A stretch of 8,575 bases of DNA, from contig JAUVTI010000079.1 of assembly GCA_030601605.1 (NCBI GenBank), positions 1-8,575 on the forward strand, given 5' to 3'. This document shows positions 1 through 5,540 of this stretch, piece after piece (positions within the stretch are counted from its first letter, which is position 1; every line of letters starts with the position of its first letter). Below the pieces are notes generated by a model, which saw nothing but the letters and a program-made list of their open reading frames with translations, made no database searches and had not been told where the DNA came from. The position numbers and the translations under genes were made by a program. Source of the stretch: Gemmatimonadales bacterium. Lineage in GTDB: Bacteria; Gemmatimonadota; Gemmatimonadetes; Gemmatimonadales; GWC2-71-9.

Positions 1-119
1 GACGACACGAGGTTGAACGCGCACACACGGTGCTCCATCAGGCGGCGGCGCACCTCGGCGGCCAGCTCGTCATTCTTTGCCTTCACGCGCTCGCGCACGT
101 CGATCTTGCGAACTGCCAT
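1..119 (-). CDS. hypB: Hydrogenase maturation GTPase HypB, N-terminal fragment
   Basis: This is the 5' end of a minus-strand gene that leaves the window at base 1. Its 39 complete codons read MAVRKIDVRERVKAKNDELA, then a basic helix, and end in CAFNLVSS (the last Ser from a partial codon). In HypB proteins the string FNLVSS directly precedes the P-loop (PGSGKT), preceded by a helix with a KND motif, as here. HypB is a cytoplasmic GTPase that works with HypA to insert nickel into [NiFe]-hydrogenase large subunits. The start is well supported: GGAGGG at 124-129 lies a few bases upstream of the ATG. The visible N-terminus has neither the cysteine-rich motif of the E. coli type nor a His-rich stretch. 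The P-loop itself is outside the window, so the call rests on the pre-P-loop pattern. UreG is less likely because its N-terminus differs. Confidence 0.82.
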   Translation of the reverse strand, partial: MAVRKIDVRERVKAKNDELAAEVRRRLMEHRVCAFNLVS

Positions 120-268
120 CTCACCCTCCGATATCGCTGTGCGGCGCCGGCGATTGCGGGCCTGCCGGACGCTCATACGAACCGTACCGGGGAGCCAATG
201 AAGAAAGCGTTAAGAATGGTTGACAGGCCGGTGGCCGCAGCGTTGTGTACGCAGATTCGGGAGGGCGA
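120..268. promoter_or_regulatory. Divergent hypB/glpK intergenic region
   Basis: This 149-bp region separates two divergently transcribed genes, so it should hold both promoters. On the plus strand a perfect TTGACA lies at 220-225, but 17-18 bp downstream the best -10 candidates (TTGTGT at 243-248, TGTGTA at 244-249) are poor. The region also contains GCGTTAAGA at 207-215, a 9-mer repeated at 1747-1755 inside the inverted repeat beyond glpK. On the minus strand a weak TTGGCT/TATGAG pair has only a 15-bp spacer. The promoter assignment is inferred and weak. Confidence 0.35.
259..265 (+). promoter_or_regulatory. Ribosome binding site fixing the glpK start
   Basis: GGGAGGG ends three bases before the ATG at 269. 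It decides between that ATG and an in-frame GTG at 245, which would add eight residues not found in the family. GlpK proteins normally begin a few residues before the ALDQGTT motif, which fits the ATG. Confidence 0.75.
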
Positions 269-1753
269 ATGCCATCCATTCTCGCGCTCGACCAGGGAAC
301 CACGGGCTCCACGGCGCTGGTGATCGCTGCCGACGGGCGGGTACTGTCGCGGGCCTACCGGGAGTTCACGCAGCACTTCCCGGCGCCCGGCATGGTGGAG
401 CATGATGCGGAGGAGATCTGGCGCGTCACGCTCGAGGTCGCCCGCGAGGCGCTCGATCAGTCCGGTGAGACGCCGGCGGGGATTGGGATCACCAACCAGC
501 GCGAGACCGTCGTCGCGTGGGACCGCGCGAGCGGTGCGCCGCTTCATCGCGCCCTCGTCTGGCAGGACCGCCGCACCACGCAGCGCTGCCGCGACCTGCG
601 CGCCGAGCTGGGCGACGCATACATCGCCGACCGCACCGGCCTCGTGTGGGATCCCTATTTTTCGGCCACCAAGATCGAGTGGCTGCTCGAGCACGTGCCG
701 GACCTTCGCGCTCGGGCCGAAGCAGGCGAGGCCGTGTTCGGCACCATCGATGCCTGGCTCGTCCATCGGCTCACGTCGGGCGCCGCGTTCGTCACCGACC
801 ACACGAACGCGTGCCGCACCCTGCTCTACAACCTGGAACGGCGAGCCTGGGACCCCGAGTTGCTCGACCTCTTCGGTGTGCCGCAGGCGAGCCTGCCGGA
901 GATCCGCCCGTCGAGCGGCATCGTGGGTGCGGCGGACCCCGCGCACCTCGGGGCCGAGATCCCGATCGCCGGGATCGCCGGGGACCAGCAGGCAGCGCTG
1001 TTCGGCCAGGGCTGTTGGCAGCCCGGTCAGGCCAAGTGCACGTACGGCACGGGCGCGTTCCTTCTCATGTCGGTGGGCGGAAAGCTCCCGCGACTGGGGG
1101 AGGGAACGGGAGTGCTCGCCACGGTGGCGTGTGATGAGGCCGGCCAGCCCAGCTATGCCCTGGAGGGATCCATCTTCGTGGCGGGGGCGGCGGTTCAGTG
1201 GCTGCGGGACGGACTGGGGATCATAGGCTCCGCGGCCGAGACCGAGGCCCTGGCGGCCGGGATCGATGACACTGGCGGGGTGTATTTCGTTCCTGCCTTC
1301 GTCGGGCTCGGGGCGCCCCACTGGGAGGCCGAGGCACGGGGGACCATCGTGGGGCTGACGCGCGGTACCGGAAGAGCCCAGCTCGTGCGGGCGGCGCTGG
1401 AGGCCATGGCATACGGCACGCGCGAGGTGGCGGAGGCCATGACTGCGGTATCCGGCGTGGCGCCGCGCGAGCTCAAGGCGGACGGCGGCGCGGCCGCAAA
1501 CGACTGGCTCATGCAGTTCCAGGCCGATGTGCTGGGGGCTCGCGTGGCCCGGCCCGACGTGGTGGAGACGACCGCGGTCGGGGCGGCCGGCCTGGCGGGG
1601 CTCGCGACCGGGGTCTGGCCCGAGGCGGAGCGGTTCCTGGAGAGCCGCTCGTACAGCTGGTTCGAGCCCGGCAGCCGGCGGGAAGAAGCCTACGCGGGGT
1701 GGCGCAGGGCGGTGGACGCGGCCCTCCACTGGGCCCGAAACCCAATGCGTTAA
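269..1753 (+). CDS. glpK: Glycerol kinase (FGGY family)
   Basis: This cytoplasmic enzyme phosphorylates glycerol with ATP to sn-glycerol 3-phosphate, feeding glycerol into lipid synthesis or glycolysis. The 494 residues match the usual length (about 500), and the motifs follow GlpK order. They include the first phosphate-binding motif ALDQGTTGST (6-15), ITNQRET with glycerol-contacting R78 and E79, VWQDRRT with W98, the FGGY signature DPYFSATKIEWLLEH, and GTIDAWL followed by TDHTNACRT. Next come IAGDQQAALFGQ with the presumed catalytic base D239 (E. coli D245), the nucleotide-site motif YGTGAFLL, and the second FGGY signature GGAAANDWLMQFQADVLG. Aligning by eye at IPIxGIAGDQ, the position of E. 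coli R236, a fructose-1,6-bisphosphate contact, is E230 here. Allosteric inhibition of the E. coli type is therefore doubtful. No glpF, glpD or glpR is adjacent in the window. Confidence 0.97.
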   Translation: MPSILALDQGTTGSTALVIAADGRVLSRAYREFTQHFPAPGMVEHDAEEIWRVTLEVAREALDQSGETPAGIGITNQRETVVAWDRASGAPLHRALVWQDRRTTQRCRDLRAELGDAYIADRTGLVWDPYFSATKIEWLLEHVPDLRARAEAGEAVFGTIDAWLVHRLTSGAAFVTDHTNACRTLLYNLERRAWDPELLDLFGVPQASLPEIRPSSGIVGAADPAHLGAEIPIAGIAGDQQAALFGQGCWQPGQAKCTYGTGAFLLMSVGGKLPRLGEGTGVLATVACDEAGQPSYALEGSIFVAGAAVQWLRDGLGIIGSAAETEALAAGIDDTGGVYFVPAFVGLGAPHWEAEARGTIVGLTRGTGRAQLVRAALEAMAYGTREVAEAMTAVSGVAPRELKADGGAAANDWLMQFQADVLGARVARPDVVETTAVGAAGLAGLATGVWPEAERFLESRSYSWFEPGSRREEAYAGWRRAVDAALHWARNPMR

Positions 1754-1768
1754 GATTCTTTTAACGCA
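1746..1768. repeat. Perfect 8-bp inverted repeat at the glpK stop codon
   Basis: TGCGTTAA (1746-1753) and TTAACGCA (1761-1768) are perfect complements around a 7-base spacer, and the left arm contains the glpK stop codon. The stem is AT-rich and is not followed by a T-run (next come ACCCCTCACG), so it is a poor intrinsic terminator. Its position about 59 bp before the inferred ccmE transcription start suits a regulator operator. A 7-base match to the left arm (GCGTTAA) also occurs upstream of glpK at 207-213. The structure is seen directly; the operator role is inferred. Confidence 0.5.
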
Positions 1769-1803
1769 CCCCTCACGAACTTTTCTTGACCTGATGGTTA
1801 GGG

Positions 1804-1809
1804 TATATT
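1804..1809 (+). promoter_or_regulatory. Probable -10 box of a leaderless ccmE promoter
   Basis: TATATT matches five of six bases of the sigma-70 -10 consensus and ends six bases before the A of the ccmE ATG, so initiation would fall on or beside the start codon. No Shine-Dalgarno-like sequence precedes the ATG. TTGACC at 1786-1791 resembles a -35 box but is only 12 bp away, too close for a standard promoter. The hexamer at normal spacing, TTTTCT (1781-1786), is poor. The position is suggestive but the -35 is unresolved. Confidence 0.5.
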
Positions 1810-1815
1810 CGTACC

Positions 1816-2220
1816 ATGAAACCACGCACGAAGTTCATCGCTGGAGCCATCCTGGTCGCAGGGACCGTGGGCTTCCTAATGACCTCCGGGATCAAGGAAA
1901 CCGGGGTCTATTTCCTCACCCCGTCCGAGCTGGCCTCCAAGATCGAGACCGATCCCACGTTCTACGATGTGGGAGTCAAGATGGGCGCGCGGGTCGTGAC
2001 CGGCACCATCGAGCGCGACGTAGCGAGCCAGACCATCACCTTCGAGGTGACGGATGGTCAGCAGACGTACCCGGTGGTGTATCGCGGCCTCGCGCCGGAC
2101 ACGTTCACCGACGACGTCGATGTGGTGGTCGAAGGGCGCCTGATGGCTGACGGCACTTTCCACGCGACGAGCCTGCTCGCCAAGTGCGGCTCCCGCTACG
2201 AATCGGTTCCTTCCGCATGA
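1816..2220 (+). CDS. ccmE: Cytochrome c maturation heme chaperone CcmE, Cys type
   Basis: CcmE binds heme covalently on the outer face of the cytoplasmic membrane and passes it to the CcmF/CcmH lyase. The 134-residue protein has a short basic N-terminus and one membrane anchor (about 7-22). An OB-fold of CcmE pattern follows: VVTGTIERD, FEVTDG, YPVVYRGLAPDTF, VVVEGRL and FHATSLLAK. The anchor residue is unusual. Most CcmE proteins have LAKHDExY with a heme-binding His; here the segment is LAKCGSRY, giving Cys124 and Tyr128 in a CxxxY motif. Cys-type CcmE is known from archaea, some Deltaproteobacteria and some other bacteria. The start is firm: an in-frame TGA at 1792-1794 with no other start codon after it leaves this ATG as the only upstream choice. 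It is the first gene of the operon, four bases before ccmF. Confidence 0.95.
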   Translation: MKPRTKFIAGAILVAGTVGFLMTSGIKETGVYFLTPSELASKIETDPTFYDVGVKMGARVVTGTIERDVASQTITFEVTDGQQTYPVVYRGLAPDTFTDDVDVVVEGRLMADGTFHATSLLAKCGSRYESVPSA

Positions 2221-2224
2221 CAAT

Positions 2225-4267
2225 ATGACTGTACTCGGACAACTTGCGTTGTGGCTGGCGCTGCTCCTCGCGTTGTGGGGCAGCGTCGTTGGCTTCATAG
2301 CAGGCCGGAATCAGCGGCCCGAGCTGGTCGAGAGCGCCCGTCGCGCGACATACGCGCTGGCCGGCGTGCTCGTTGTGGCGTCGCTCGCCCTGATAGTCGC
2401 TCTCGTAAAGCACGATTTCAACGTTTCCTACGTCGCGAGCTACACGAGCCGGAATCTGCCGCTCGTCTACACGCTGTCTGCATTCTACGGCGGTCAGGCG
2501 GGGAGCATGCTGTTCTGGGCGGTGGTGCTGGCGACCTTCGGGGCGCTGGCGCAGTGGCTCACGTCGCGGCGCTACGACGACCTGCTGCCGTACGTGGCGG
2601 CAGTCACCAGCCTGGTGGTCCTGTTCTTCGTGGCGACGACGCTGTTTGCGGCCAACCCATTCGTGCGGCTGCCGTTCACCCCGTCGGATGGTGGCGGGCT
2701 CAACCCCCAGCTCCAGAATCCGGGCATGGTGGTGCACCCGCCGCTGCTGTACCTGGGCTACATCAGCGTCACCATACCGTTCGCGTTCGCCGTGGCGGCG
2801 TTGCTCTCGAAGCGTCTCGACACGGGGTGGCTCCACGCGATCCGCAAGTGGACCATCGTCTCCTGGCTGTTCCTCTCGATCGGGATCACGCTGGGGATGT
2901 GGTGGGCCTACGTGGAGCTTGGGTGGGGAGGCTACTGGGCCTGGGATCCCGTCGAGAACGCCAGCTTCCTGCCGTGGCTCACGATGACCGCGTTCCTCCA
3001 CTCGGTGATGATCCAGGAGAAGCGCGGGATGCTGAAGAAGTGGAACATGATCCTTATCGGGCTCACCTTCTTCCTCTCGATCTTCGGCACGTTCATCACG
3101 CGCAGCGGCATCATTTCGAGCGTGCATTCCTTCGCGCAATCGCCGATCGGGAACTACTTCCTGTTCTTCCTGATCTTCATCGTCGTCGCGACCGGTGTGC
3201 TCATTGCGAAGCGCATGCCCATGCTCGAGGCCGAGTCTCAGCTCGAGAGCATGGTGTCGCGCGAGGCGACATTCCTGTTCAACAACCTGTTGCTGGTCGG
3301 CATCGCGTTCTCCGTGCTGTGGGGCACGATGTTCCCGATGATATCGGAGATGGTGCGCGGCACGCAGGTCACGGTCGGCCCGCCGTTCTTCAACCAGGTG
3401 AACATCCCGATCGGGCTGGCGCTGCTGGCGCTGACCGGGATCGGGCCGCTCATAGCGTGGCGCCGGGCGAGTCCCGGACACCTCAAGCGGCAGTTCGCCG
3501 CACCGGTCACGACCGGCCTCATCGTCGCGGCGCTCCTGCTCGCGATCGGCATGCGCGATTTCTACGCAATCATGGCGCTGTCCCTGGCTGCGTTCGTGGT
3601 GGGCACGATCATGCAGGAGTTCATCCGCGGGGTGGGTGCGCGAAACCGGCTGCACGGCGAGAACTACGCGCTCGCGTTTGCGCGGCTCGTGGGGCGCAAC
3701 CGGCGGCGCTACGGCGGTTACATCGTACACCTCGGCATCGTGATGTACTTCGTGGCGTTCACGGGCCAAGCCTTCACGACGAGCATCGAGGCTTCGCTCA
3801 AGCCGGGCGAGTCGGTCGATCTCCGCTCACCCTGGGGCTACACGTACACGTTCACGCACCTCGGTGTGTCGCAGTACGAGGAGCTGAACCGCTTCACGAC
3901 GGCGGCGAGTGTGGAGGTCGCGCGAGACGGCGAGCGCGTCGGCATCATGAAGAGTGAGAAGCGGCAGCACGTGGACTCCTTCGGGCGCGCCTCGTTCGAG
4001 CCCTCGACCGAGGCCGGCATCCGGAGCGATCTGCGCGAGGACATCTACATCGTGTATGCCGGATCGGTGCAGGGCACGGAGGAGGCGGTTTACCGGTTCA
4101 CGCTCAATCCGCTCGTCTGGTGGCTGTGGTTCGGCGGGGCGGTACTTGTGGCGGGCGGTGTGGTCACCTTGTGGCCCGGCGCCACGTCAGGAGCCGAGCG
4201 CCGCCGCTCAATGGCCGGATACGCGGCATCGATCACGGGGAAGAGCAGTGCAGCGGCGGCAGGCTGA
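2225..4267 (+). CDS. ccmF: Cytochrome c heme lyase subunit CcmF
   Basis: CcmF is the multi-pass membrane component that takes heme from CcmE and attaches it to CxxCH motifs of apocytochromes c. The protein has 680 residues (E. coli about 647) with many hydrophobic segments. The WWD heme-handling signature is clear at 234-245 (WGGYWAWDPVEN). All four conserved family histidines are present: H171 in VHPPLLY, H259 in FLHSVM, H301 in SVHSF and H502 in IVHLGIVMYFVAFTG. By family knowledge two of these flank the WWD site and two ligate a structural b-heme. A large extracytoplasmic region at roughly 515-635 precedes a final membrane segment (about 640-657) and a basic, Ala/Gly-rich tail. The start lies four bases after the ccmE stop without a clear Shine-Dalgarno, suggesting translational coupling. 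The next gene begins one base after its stop. Confidence 0.97.
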   Translation: MTVLGQLALWLALLLALWGSVVGFIAGRNQRPELVESARRATYALAGVLVVASLALIVALVKHDFNVSYVASYTSRNLPLVYTLSAFYGGQAGSMLFWAVVLATFGALAQWLTSRRYDDLLPYVAAVTSLVVLFFVATTLFAANPFVRLPFTPSDGGGLNPQLQNPGMVVHPPLLYLGYISVTIPFAFAVAALLSKRLDTGWLHAIRKWTIVSWLFLSIGITLGMWWAYVELGWGGYWAWDPVENASFLPWLTMTAFLHSVMIQEKRGMLKKWNMILIGLTFFLSIFGTFITRSGIISSVHSFAQSPIGNYFLFFLIFIVVATGVLIAKRMPMLEAESQLESMVSREATFLFNNLLLVGIAFSVLWGTMFPMISEMVRGTQVTVGPPFFNQVNIPIGLALLALTGIGPLIAWRRASPGHLKRQFAAPVTTGLIVAALLLAIGMRDFYAIMALSLAAFVVGTIMQEFIRGVGARNRLHGENYALAFARLVGRNRRRYGGYIVHLGIVMYFVAFTGQAFTTSIEASLKPGESVDLRSPWGYTYTFTHLGVSQYEELNRFTTAASVEVARDGERVGIMKSEKRQHVDSFGRASFEPSTEAGIRSDLREDIYIVYAGSVQGTEEAVYRFTLNPLVWWLWFGGAVLVAGGVVTLWPGATSGAERRRSMAGYAASITGKSSAAAAG

Positions 4268-4268
4268 T

Positions 4269-4844
4269 ATGCCCTACTCCAGGCGTGACGCCGTGAAGCT
4301 GTCGCTCGCGGCGCTGGTTCCCGGCGTGTTCGTGCAGGGGAGCCGGCCGCAGCAAGAAGACACGTCCATTACGCGGCTCTACCGGCCGGACCTGGCCGGG
4401 CGGCCGCGCGGCCGAATCACCGACTACGAGAACGATCCGTTCATCATCAGCGTGGAGGAGCGCCTGCGCTGCACCTGTGGGTGCAACCTGGACGTCTACA
4501 CCTGCCGCACCACGGACTTCACCTGCGGTGTTTCCCCGGCGATGCACCGAGAGGTGGTCGCTCTGGTGGAGCAGGGACTGACCGGCGAGGAGATTCTCGA
4601 GGCGTTCATAGCCAAGCACGGCGAAGCCGTACTCATGGCGCCGAAGAAGGAAGGCTTCAATCTCGCCGCGTACTTCGTACCGGGTGCAGCCATCTCCGTC
4701 GTCGGGGCGGCGCTCGCCCTCATGCTCTGGCGGAGGTCGGGGAAGGTAGCCGAGGCCGCGGCCGCTGGCGGGGGGCCCGTGTCGGGCATGTCCCCGCAAG
4801 AGGCGGCGAAGCTCGAAGATGAACTGAGCAAGCTGGAGCCGTAA
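4269..4844 (+). CDS. CcmH-like thiol protein with five clustered cysteines
   Basis: The 191-residue protein resembles CcmH, which reduces or presents apocytochrome c thiols to CcmF. After an N-terminal signal-like segment (1-24, with SRRDAVK at 4-10 resembling a Tat motif) comes the thiol region, starting at ERLRC. The usual LRCxxC is replaced by C68-x-C70-x-C72, followed by C79 and C86. The helical part then follows CcmH closely: MHREVVALVEQGLTGEEILE and AFIAKHGEAVLMAPKKEGFN. One membrane segment (about 133-154) ends in a WRR anchor, followed by a short tail with a charged helix (174-190). The ATG lies one base after the ccmF stop, so coupling is likely. Its operon position directly after ccmF supports the role. 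The extra cysteines could bind metal or form alternative disulfides; this is inference. I assign the family but not a strict ccmH symbol. Confidence 0.85.
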   Translation: MPYSRRDAVKLSLAALVPGVFVQGSRPQQEDTSITRLYRPDLAGRPRGRITDYENDPFIISVEERLRCTCGCNLDVYTCRTTDFTCGVSPAMHREVVALVEQGLTGEEILEAFIAKHGEAVLMAPKKEGFNLAAYFVPGAAISVVGAALALMLWRRSGKVAEAAAAGGGPVSGMSPQEAAKLEDELSKLEP

Positions 4845-4846
4845 CC

Positions 4847-5389
4847 ATGTTGGAGCTGATAGCGGGGGTTGTGGTGGCGTTGGTAGCGGTGGCTGTCGTT
4901 CTGGAGCCGCTGATCTCGCCACGGGGTGCACGGCAGGCAGCAGCCGACCTCGATGAGGCCGAGTTCATGGACATCGAGGAGTCCGAATCGCCCAAGATCC
5001 AGGCGCTGCTCGCGCTCAAGGAGATCGAGTTCGATCGGGCAACCGGCAAGCTGTCGGAGGAAGACTACGGCGCGCTGAAGGCGAAGTACGCGAAGATCGC
5101 CCTCGAGGCGATGGATGCCGAGGAGCGCGCAGAGACGGGTGTCGCCGTCGACGCCGCCGAGGAACTGATCCGGCAGGCGGCGCAGGCGAAGGTGTGCCCC
5201 GCGTGCGGACCACGTCCCGAGACGGACGCCGCGTTCTGCTCCGAGTGTGGCCAGAAGCTGACCGTGCCGAAGGCCGCATCGGAAGGGGCTGGGTCGTTCT
5301 GCACGAGCTGCGGCTCGGGGCTGCCGGAAGGCGCGAAGTTCTGCGGAGAGTGCGGGACGAGGGTGGAGGTGGAAGTCCCGCTCGGCTGA
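4847..5389 (+). CDS. CcmI-like membrane protein with two zinc ribbons
   Basis: The 180-residue protein has one N-terminal membrane segment (about 4-23). Arginines R26 and R29 follow it, so the rest probably lies in the cytoplasm. Residues 50-81 (ALLALKEIEFDRATGKLSEEDY, abbreviated pattern LKEIEFD then GKLSEEDY) match the motif after the first membrane helix of CcmI-type proteins. A charged helical stretch leads to two CxxC pairs of zinc-ribbon type: C117/C120 with C131/C134, and C152/C155 with C166/C169. The knuckles PACG, SECG, TSCG and GECG are typical of double zinc ribbons. The usual CcmI periplasmic TPR domain is absent. A GGAG at 4835-4838 precedes the ATG. As the last gene of the operon it probably assists cytochrome c maturation, but the zinc-ribbon role is unknown. 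Confidence 0.75.
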   Translation: MLELIAGVVVALVAVAVVLEPLISPRGARQAAADLDEAEFMDIEESESPKIQALLALKEIEFDRATGKLSEEDYGALKAKYAKIALEAMDAEERAETGVAVDAAEELIRQAAQAKVCPACGPRPETDAAFCSECGQKLTVPKAASEGAGSFCTSCGSGLPEGAKFCGECGTRVEVEVPLG

Positions 5390-5416
5390 CCGTGGGCAGT
5401 TCGATTGCTTCTTCAT

Positions 5417-5445
5417 GCGGGCGATCCCAGGGTCGCCCGCTTTTC
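5417..5445 (+). terminator. Intrinsic terminator of the ccm operon
   Basis: GCGGGCGA (5417-5424) and TCGCCCGC (5433-5440) form a perfect 8-bp, GC-rich stem with an 8-base loop, followed at once by TTTTCATT. It starts 28 bases after the stop codon of the zinc-ribbon gene and should end ccm transcription before the lipoprotein gene. Confidence 0.88.
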
Positions 5446-5449
5446 ATTG

Positions 5450-5465
5450 TGTGATCTCGCTCACA
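5450..5465. promoter_or_regulatory. CRP/FNR-family operator (TGTGA-N6-TCACA)
   Basis: TGTGA (5450-5454), six bases, then TCACA (5461-5465) is an exact match to the CRP half-site arrangement. The symmetry extends one more base on each side (G5449, C5466). It lies just after the terminator T-run and 75 bp before the lipoprotein ATG. A weak -35-like TTAACA (5469-5474) and -10-like TCTATC (5493-5498) follow; with these the site would be centred about 47 bp before the transcription start. The binding protein is not known. The match itself is direct; activation of the downstream gene is inferred. Confidence 0.55.
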
Positions 5466-5528
5466 CCCTTAACACCCCCGTAGGTCGCTGCGTCTATCTC
5501 CCCGGACGGCCATTTTGGTCACGAACTC

Positions 5529-5535
5529 GGGAGGG
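5529..5535 (+). promoter_or_regulatory. Ribosome binding site of the lipoprotein gene
   Basis: GGGAGGG precedes the ATG at 5541 with five bases between. It is a strong Shine-Dalgarno site and agrees with the signal-peptide start of the protein. Confidence 0.75.
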
Positions 5536-5540
5536 ATACT

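Noticed and set aside
174..198. TTGGCT/TATGAG as a hypB promoter on the minus strand
   Set aside because: Each box matches four of six bases, but the spacer is only 15 bp, so it is too weak to call.
198..323. Short plus-strand frame starting ATGAAGAAAGCG with GGGGAG just upstream, a possible leader peptide
   Set aside because: It runs 55 bases into glpK in another frame, the product has no recognisable feature, and the Shine-Dalgarno spacing is only about three bases.
173..1825. 550-codon open frame on the minus strand across glpK
   Set aside because: It is antisense to a gene with complete GlpK motifs. Its translation is rich in Arg, Gly and Pro with no recognisable domain, as expected of a shadow frame in GC-rich coding DNA.
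2105..3769. 554-codon open frame on the minus strand across ccmE and ccmF
   Set aside because: The translation is a low-complexity mix of Arg, His, Glu and Gln, and the opposite strand encodes a clear CcmF with WWD motif and conserved histidines.
3954..4268. Upstream in-frame extension of the CcmH-like gene
   Set aside because: It overlaps the end of ccmF and has Arg/Ser-rich shadow composition. The ATG at 4269 follows the ccmF stop and opens a signal-like sequence.
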